A stretch of DNA of 64,000 nucleotides from assembly GCF_963422355.1 (NCBI RefSeq), contig NC_085103.1, forward strand, positions 3,641,954-3,705,953, read 5' to 3'. Of this stretch, positions 57,036 through 64,000 are shown piece after piece. A program made the translations under genes and the position numbers. Numbering within the stretch: the first letter of the stretch is position 1; each line of letters starts with the position of its first letter. The notes under the pieces are model-generated. The model searched no databases. It was not told the origin of the DNA and saw only the letters and a program-made list of their open reading frames with translations. Source of the stretch: Corticium candelabrum. Lineage: Eukaryota > Porifera > Homoscleromorpha > Homosclerophorida > Plakinidae.

Positions 57036-57258
57036 ACAAATTCACCACCTGAAGGCAAACGTAGATGCGTTAAACGCGTTAATGTCAAACTAGCTGTTGC
57101 TTAAAACGCACCGATTCGCTGTTTTCGTTCCTCGTTAGCCGCTTCGCCTGCACGAAAGTCGATGAAGTGTTCACGTGGTCGTGACGTCATCCGACGGGTG
57201 CAACAATTAGGTTGTCCGGCTGTTGTGCTCTCTGCGTGTGCGGGTTTGTGTGTGATCG
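57036..57258. promoter_or_regulatory. Divergent promoter of BZW and PHF14
   Basis: Only 223 bp separate the two start codons, which point away from each other. The spacer contains a palindromic E-box CACGTG (57172-57177) and a consensus CRE TGACGTCA (57182-57189), 4 bp apart and nearer the PHF14 start. The sequence is relatively GC-rich compared with its surroundings and has no TATA box. A further palindrome ACGTCATGACGT lies at 56925-56936 in BZW intron 1. Shared regulation of the two genes is an inference. Confidence 0.65.
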
Positions 57259-60200
57259 ATGTCGGACGAAGACAGGCGATGTGTGGAAGCAGCGCTTCCT
57301 AATTTGAGTGAGTGGGGCTCTTTTTGGGTTTTCTGTGTTTGTTTCCCGTCCACGTGGGTTGGTAGTCCTCGATCTTTCTTTCTCCAGTGTCTCGTCCGCA
57401 AGGAAAACGACGCGTGAAGCCTATTCCAGCTCATCTACTTCAGTTGACGTTTGGCATGGAGTCAGATCCGGACGATGACGACACAGAGTACACCTGTGTT
57501 GGGGGTATGTAAAGAAGATGGCAGTACAACATAGGATGTTGATTTCCTGTTGATTGTTAAATGGGTTTTTGGCTGTCCGTTTGCGTGAATAGAGAAACAG
57601 TGACAATTTACGGACGAATTTCCGTGGAAACTAATTGAGGGTTATGATTTAGTTATATTTTAATTAAGGTTACTTGTACGTATTAGATCATATTAAATTG
57701 GGTGATGGTAACAATGCAGTGGAGGTTGCTGTGTCTAATGTTGGTCTAATTGAACTGGTGTGGGTGGGGGGATGAAGGGGTGGGGATGAAGGGGTGGGGT
57801 GGAGGGGTGGGGTGGAGGGGTGGAGTGGAGGGGTGGGGTGGAGGGGTGGGGGTGGAGGGGTGGAGGGGTTAGCGTGGAGGGGTGGAGGGGTGAGCGTGGA
57901 GGGGTGGAGGGGTGAGCGTGGAGGGGTGAGCGTGGAGGGGTGGAGGGGTGAGCGTGGAGGGGTGGAGGGGTGAGCGTGGAGGGGTGGAGGGGTGAGCGTG
58001 GAGGGGTGGAGGGGTGAGCGTGGAGGGGTGGAGGGGTGGAGGGGTGAGCGTGGAGGGGTGGAGGGGTGAGCGTGGAGGGGTGGAGGGGTGAGCGTGGAGG
58101 GGTGGAGGGGTGAGCGTGGAGGGGTGGAGGGGTGAGCGTGGAGGGGTGGAGGGGTGAGCGTGGAGGGGTGGAGGGGTGAGCGTGGAGGGGTGGAGGGGTG
58201 AGCGTGGAGGGGTGGAGGGGTGAGCGTGGAGGGGTGGAGGGGTGAGCGTGGAGGGGTGGAGGGGTGAGCGTGGAGGGGTGGAGGGGTGAGTGTGGAGGGG
58301 TGGAGGGGTGAGCGTGGAGGGGTGAGCGTGGAGGGGTGATGGGTGGGCGTGGTGGGGTGGGCGTGGTGGGGTGGGCGTGGTGGGGTGAGGGTTGGGTTCG
58401 GGGTGGGGTGGGGTGGGGTGGGGTGGGTGTGTGTGTGGAGGGGGTGTGGGTGTGGGTGGGGTGGGGTGGGTGTGTGTGTGGAGGGGGTGTGGGTGTGGGT
58501 GGAGGGGTGTGATTTGGGGTGGAGGGGTGTGATTTGGGGTGGAGGGGTGTGATTTGGGGTGGAGGGGTGTGGTTTGGGGTGGAGGGGTGTGGTTTGGGGT
58601 GGAGGGGTGTGGTTTGGGGTGGAGGGGTGTGGTTTGGGGTGGAGGGGTGTGGTTTGGGGTGGAGGGGTGTGGTTTGGGGTGGAGGGGTGTGGTTTGGGGT
58701 GGAGGGGTGTGGTTTGGGGTGGAGGGGTGTGGTTTGGGGTGGAGGGGTGTGGTTTGGGGTGGAGGGGTGGGGGTGTGGGGGTGGGGGGTGGGGGGGTGGG
58801 GGTCGGTTGGGGGTGCGGGCCGGTTGGGGGTGCGGGCCGGTTGGGGGTGCGGGCCGGTTGGGGGTGCGGGCCGGTTGGGGGTGCGGGCCGGTTGGGGGTG
58901 CGGGCCGGTTGGGGGTGCGGGCCGGTTGGGGGTGCGGGCCGGTTGGGGGTGCGGGCCGGTTGGGGGTGCGGGCCGGTTGGGGGTGCGGGCCGGTTGGGGG
59001 TGCGGGCCGGTTGGGGGTGCGGGCCGGTTGGGGGTGCGGGCCGGTTGGGGGTGCGGGCCGGTTGGGGGTGCGGGCCGGTTGGGGGTGCGGGCCGGTTGGG
59101 GGTGCGGGCCGGTTGGGGGTGCGGGCCGGTTGGGGGTGCGGGCCGGTTGGGGGTGCGGGCCGGTTGGGGGTGCGGGCCGGTTGGGGGTGCGGGCCGGTTG
59201 GGGGTGCGGGCCGGTTGGGGGTGCGGGCCGGTTGGGGGTGCGGGCCGGTTGGGGGTGCGGGCCGGTTGGGGGTGCGGGCCGGTGGGGGTGCGGGCCGGTG
59301 GGGGGTGCGGGCCGGTGGGGGTGCGGGCCGGTGGGGGGTGCGGGCCGGTTGGGGTTGTTGGGGGTTTGGGGGGAGTTGGTTTGCGTTGAGTGTACATTGG
59401 GTGTGTAGGTGTGATGTGTGTACTTATGTGAAAGTAATGATGTAATAATATAATTTACAAATTGCTACATGCGAAAGGTCCAGACATCTGCTCAGAGTAG
59501 TATGTAGTATGTCTACATTGCAAGCACACTTGAAAGTTGATTTGCAACAACAGTGCTTTTTATAATTTATAACATATTTTCATAATGTTTATTTATATTG
59601 TTTGTTATTGGACTAGATGTTATGGATAATTCAGTGTCATCACCAGAATCAAATAGTCAAGATGAGCTAGTCATTATAGACACTTCGTCCCCCATTACAC
59701 CTGTTCCAATGAAATTGGATAGAAAAAACCCAAATGCATTGAAAGTAGATCGAGGAAAAGAGCCAAGTGCGTTGAAAGCAAACAAGAAAGATCCAAATGT
59801 ATTGAAAGTAGACAGTAGAGATCCAACAGTATTGAAGGTGGAAAGAAAAGATCCAACAGTATTGAAAGTAGACAGAAAAGATTCAACGGTATTGAAAGCA
59901 GACAGAAAGGAACCAACTCTAGTGAAATTAGACAGAAAAGATCCAATGGTATTGAAAGTAGGTAGAAGAGCACCAACTGCAGTGAAATTAGACAGAAAAG
60001 AGCCAACTGTACTGAAAGCAAGCAGGAATAAGCCAACTGTATTGAAGGTGGGTAGAAAAGAACCAACTGTAGTGAAAGGAAATAGAAAAGAACCAACTGT
60101 ATTGACAGTGGATAGAAAACAGCCAACTGCAGAGCAAAAAGTGCCAACTGTATTGAAAGTGAATAAAAAAGAACCAATGGTATTAATGACAACAGGCAGA

Positions 60201-63200
60201 AAAGCGGCAACTGTATTAGAAGTACGTAGGGAAAATCAAACCGAATCAAACTTTTATAGGAAACAGCCAAGTGTATTGGACATAGAGAGGGAAGAGCAAA
60301 CCATATCAAAGTTGTTTACAAAACCAACTGTATCCAAATTGGACGAGAAACAATCAGCTGTACTGAGATTAAGTAGACAAGAGTCACCATTATTGAACAA
60401 AGATAGAAACCCGCATGTAGTAAAATTGGATACAAAAGAGGCCTCCCCAATGAAAGTGGATAAGAAAGAACAAACTGTAACAAAAGTGAATACAAATCCT
60501 ATTGTACAGCTTAGCAAAGTTATTTTGAATACTGACAATGCAAAATCTGGTGGAAACAAGAACAAGAACAGTGACAAGAACAAATACAGTGAGGACGATG
60601 ACGATGATGATGTTGATGATACAACTAGTGATTCGAGTGGGTCATCGTCTCCTAATATTCGTGATCTGATCAATGAAATTGATGAAGATGATGACAGTTC
60701 AGATGGAAGTTTCAAACCAGCGGAAGATGAAGTTGATGACGTAAAATTGAGTGCTATGTCTCAACTATTGGGCAGTGAAAGTTCTGATGAAAGCTTCTGT
60801 GGTGGCGATGAAGAAAATTCAGATGACGAGAGTGAAGAAGAGCAAGATCCAAGTGGACTCAATGAAGTGGAAGAAATTCAATGTGTACAAGAGGGGGAAA
60901 ACAAGGAGGAAGGAATGGCTAATGCTGTGAATGAATCATTTGAGGAAGAAGACTCTGATGATTCAGATGGAGGCGGTGATGCCATGACCATTGGACAGTT
61001 GATACAATGCTTGAAAGAGAAGGTTGTCTTTGTCTGAGATGTTTGTTGTTGTTTGTTGTCAAATCTCTGTTTGTTTGTAGCCAAGAGATGAAGATGGAGA
61101 GCAGGTATGTAGATAGAAAATGTACAAGACAGTTATTTATACTTTTTTTGCAGTTTAGACCATTTACTGCCTGCAATATGGGTAGCAACTGTTGCACACA
61201 CATTGCGCACATACGCACTCCTGCTGTGGTTTACCTTTTATTGCAGCTGTTCTTAATATTAGTTATGATAATGTGGGCACTGATGTGTGTGTGACTGTCT
61301 GAACACAGAAAAACAGGGTACTGTATATTGGACAATTGTTAGAAAATCTGTTAGACTTGAGTGTTCCAATCATAACTTAACAAAATTGTTAGCGTTAAGA
61401 TTTGTGTTGATGGTTTTCAACAAAAAATTGCTCTTACATTTTTATGTTTGTAGAATGAAGACAAGTTGTATTGCAGTGTATGTCTATGTGATGACAGGTA
61501 GTTTTTTGTTTGCATTTTTACTGACCATCTCTGCACTGTGTGTTGTGGTATTGTGTTTAGCAATGAAGATGATGGGGAGATCATGCAATGTGACAACTGT
61601 GGTGTAACTATTCATGAAGGTACACACAGTAACTCGTATTTATAATGAACTTGTTGTCTTGTTTTAGGGATCTTTTAATTAGCTAACCTCTTTAGGCGAA
61701 GTTATACAAGTCCGCCTTAATGAATGCAACATGTGCTCTTTTGTATAAATTGTATTTACCTCTATTTATAACAAGAAATCTGTTCTTGCTTTGGTGGATA
61801 TATGCAGATGCATATGATGAGCATTTGCATTGAAAGACACTGTTTTAAGAATTATTTCTTTTTGAATTGCCTAATTAATTTGTAAGTGGGAAGATGTCAG
61901 TGACAATGTCAGATGCCATTCACATTAGAAACAATCGTCAGTCATGCTGCTGTCATACATTATAGTAGATCATTCATGAATTAGGGAAAGCCGTCAGAAT
62001 GAAATATTATACTTTGATATTGCTATTGTCTGTTTAGTTAATGTAATGATTTGGTGCATTGTTCATGTATTACTGGTAATCATCTACCTTTTTCAGCATG
62101 TTGTGGACAAGCAAGTAATGATGCTGATTCCGAAAGTGGGAAAAGCAATGACTCTGAATTTTCAACAGAACCATGGTTTTGTGATGCTTGCAGAGCAAAC
62201 TGCACTCCTGTATGCTCAAATGTAGTTCATCATGTGCTACTTCAAGTAGTAATTATGGATTGTCTTGAATAGTCATGTGCGTTGTGTCCAACATCTAGTG
62301 GAGACTTCAAAGAAACATATGATGGCAGGTACAGCACTGAGTCTGCTTGTTTGTAATTATTGGTGACAATTTTCTATTGTGCCAGATGGGTTCACACAGT
62401 CTGTGCCTTGTATACCCAAGATGTTGAATTTGGCTCAGTCGAGAAGCTAAGTCCGATAATATTGTCAAAGATTCCAGAAGCAAGATGGGACTCTAGAGTA
62501 ACAAAACTGAATTTTAGGAACACGTTGTGTTTATGTTTATGCTCTTATTTCGTGTATGTAGTTGTGTGATCTTTGCAATAAGTCGGTTGGAGTTGTTATT
62601 CGATGTGATGCTGGAATGTGCAAGTCACACTTTCATGTTACATGGTATATTGAAACTTATTGGTTATGTTGCCTTCACTTACAGTTTGATCATATTGTTA
62701 AGACTGTGCATGATTGGTGCCTTTATACCTCAGTCTTGTGTACACGTGAAGTAGTTTACTGGTTAATTAATTAAAAGGACACACATAAATAGTTTCATAC
62801 TGAGGTTTTGACAGTTAACTGTTAAGTAGTTCTTTAGATTGCGTGAAAAGTAACAGTATTTAGGATTATCTTCCTGACTGTAGTTTACACAAACAGAAGC
62901 TGTCGAGCAATAGTTATAGCAGACAACAAGGCAGCAGTAGTTGTAATTCATAGTTAGAGGTAAGTTGCAATGTTTATGTGTGCATATTTAGAATACGTTT
63001 CCTAGTATTTCATTGGTTAGTATAGCATGGTGTTGTTGGCACTTTTTAAGACGTACCACATAGGAAATGAAGGGAAATTCAGACATGCCAATGTAATATC
63101 TTGTAGCAGTGCTTTTTTCTTGAAACATTCTTTGTTGTAGTTTTAACCAATACATTGTTGTTACTTTTGATATGGTCATAGCAGGATGGGTCTGTACGCG

Positions 63201-63566
63201 GCAACGTTGCATTGTAATTCTGTTGTGATTATTATGCTCTAATGGTGCCAATATTCTATGCAATTCTTTCTCTCTAGTGCTCAAAAGTTTGGACTGTTGA
63301 CCGAGGCTCCTGCTCATGAGGTGGTCTTATTCTAGTGAAGCAGAGTGAACATGTAGTTTGAATTGCATTGTGCAGATGGTTGCCGATCCATTTTATGCCA
63401 ACTGTCGACAGCATTGTAACAAGGATAGTGCAAGCCAAAAGGTAACCATACTTGGTATCACATCATTTTGAGTTGTAGTCATGCTTTAATTTTATAGAAA
63501 AAGACTTACAAAAAGGCCATGCAATCTACTGCAAAGTTCTTGGAAAAAAGAGAAGTTGAAGGACAG
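57259..63566 (+). CDS. PHF14: PHF14 ortholog, 5' part (gene continues past the window)
   Basis: Exons: 57259-57307, 57388-57504, 59617-61022, 61081-61104, 61454-61497, 61561-61619, 62097-62209, 62273-62328, 62386-62497, 62562-62644, 63278-63320, 63376-63441 and 63498-63566. All phases agree. The N-terminus has the PHF14-type KRRVKPIPAHLL motif. Exon 3 encodes about 20 degenerate decapeptides (V-D-R-K-x-P-T-V-L-K), then acidic Asp/Ser runs and MTIGQLIQCLKEK. PHD1 reads LYCSVC, QCDNC, IHEACC, WFCDAC. An extended PHD follows: CALCP, GRWVHTVCALY, LCDLC, RCDAGMC, FHVTCAQKFGLL, ADPFYANCRQHC. All expected zinc ligands are visible. The family reads histone H3 tails in the nucleus. Translation could start at 57259 or at the ATG formed across the first splice junction. 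The donor of exon 3 (GTTGTC) is weak. Later PHD fingers lie beyond the window. Confidence 0.92.
57755..59360. repeat. G-rich compound minisatellite in PHF14 intron 2
   Basis: Three main unit types follow one another on the plus strand. The first is a 22-bp unit GTGGAGGGGTGGAGGGGTGAGC (about 57850-58330). The second is a 20-bp unit GTGTGGTTTGGGGTGGAGGG (about 58500-58770). The third is a 17-bp unit GTTGGGGGTGCGGGCCG repeated about 32 times (about 58800-59355). GGGTGG-rich transitional sequence lies between them. The strand is extremely G-rich, with many runs of four or five G, so G-quadruplexes and R-loops are expected. Because 17 is not a multiple of 3, each frame of this block encodes the same 17-residue pattern, which explains the long spurious ORFs. 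Confidence 0.95.
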
Positions 63567-64000
63567 GTACTTGGGCATGTCTAAACGACACAATTTTAGA
63601 TAGTTTTTACAAGTTTCTACAAAATGGCACCCAAACTCACAACATCCTCAAGACAAGTGTTGTTTGAAAGGGTTTGTAGCTGTGGAAGCTCTGGTGTAAA
63701 CACAGCTTCAGTTACTAGTAGTTCATATGCAAACTGTTTGACATCCTGCTTCTGTCATGAAGTCTGTAACACATGAACAGTACAGTGTGTAGTGGTTTTT
63801 GCAAGATTCATCTAGTGATTTGCGTCTTGGAACATAAGGTTTGTATTGTGTTGATGGATGCACTGTGTATAATCTATTCAGCAATCCTTGACAAGTTAGT
63901 GACCCCTTGAGTGGTCAGTTAATTATTAATTTAATTAAATCAATTGAAAGATTGAGATTGTACTGGGCAATGAGCATTAACGAGACAGTCATAGCCACTG
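63567..64000 (+). other. PHF14 intron, start
   Basis: Follows the donor CAG|GTACTT after exon 13. I see no further exon before the window end. A TTAATTATTAATTTAATTAA stretch lies near 63918. Confidence 0.5.

Noticed and set aside
58800..59355. Regular direct repeats that could suggest a CRISPR array or telomere
   Set aside because: The repeats are contiguous with no unique spacers, and the unit is a 17-bp GC-rich sequence, not a telomeric hexamer. It is an intronic minisatellite in an animal gene.
57688..59397. A 569-codon minus-strand frame rich in Pro/Thr/His and several 276-308-codon plus-strand Gly-rich frames
   Set aside because: They lie wholly inside the G-rich minisatellite. All three plus-strand frames are open with the same repeated peptide, which follows from the 17-bp unit, and there is no splice or family support.

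Overview
The window is animal nuclear DNA. The genes are spliced with GT-AG introns, several are specific to animals (a group A bHLH factor, a BZW/5MP translation regulator, a PHF14-type PHD protein), and microsatellites, minisatellites and MITE-like hairpins are abundant. The compact layout, the divergent gene pair and the lineage-specific receptor-kinase expansion fit an early-branching metazoan, most likely a sponge. That assignment is an inference and has not been checked against a database.

Region 1 (about 1-44,030) is a head-to-tail array on the minus strand of one unusual receptor family. Each unit encodes a signal peptide, a long Kelch-like beta-propeller ectodomain, a Cys-rich ephrin-receptor-type (GCC2/GCC3) plus EGF-like stalk, one transmembrane helix and an intracellular TKL/RAF-like kinase. 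Each gene has one exon of about 3.5 kb plus a 259-bp last exon. Seven units are visible. Units 1, 3, 6 and 7 (starts at 5164, 16504, 35242, 42147) look intact. Units 2, 4 and 5 (6536-11035, 18902-23467, 24722-29693) are pseudogenes. A diverged relic of an eighth last exon lies at 43861-43972. There are two ectodomain types: A in units 1, 2, 4 and 5, and B in units 3, 6 and 7. Kinase and stalk are nearly identical across both. The array is built from a three-gene block repeated with a period of about 18.3-18.7 kb. Unit 7 is a mosaic: its 3' end resembles unit 4 and its ectodomain is type B.

Region 2 (44,035-48,885) has no gene I can name, only a few coding-like minus-strand stretches. Region 3 (48,886-49,827) is a two-exon group A bHLH transcription factor. 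It converges on region 4 (50,877-57,035), a complete 13-exon BZW/eIF5-mimic gene whose splice phases all agree and give 413 aa. A 223-bp divergent promoter with a CRE and an E-box separates it from region 5 (57,259 to the window end), the 5' part of a PHF14 ortholog. That gene carries a 1.6-kb G-rich minisatellite in intron 2 and a decapeptide repeat in exon 3.

The most interesting signal is the receptor array. It combines conserved kinases, mosaic ectodomains, amino acid differences concentrated in one ectodomain segment, a high pseudogene load, and in one subfamily a (TA)n tract at the membrane-anchor junction that decides the reading frame. Together these resemble a recognition-receptor complex (allorecognition or immunity), which remains a hypothesis.
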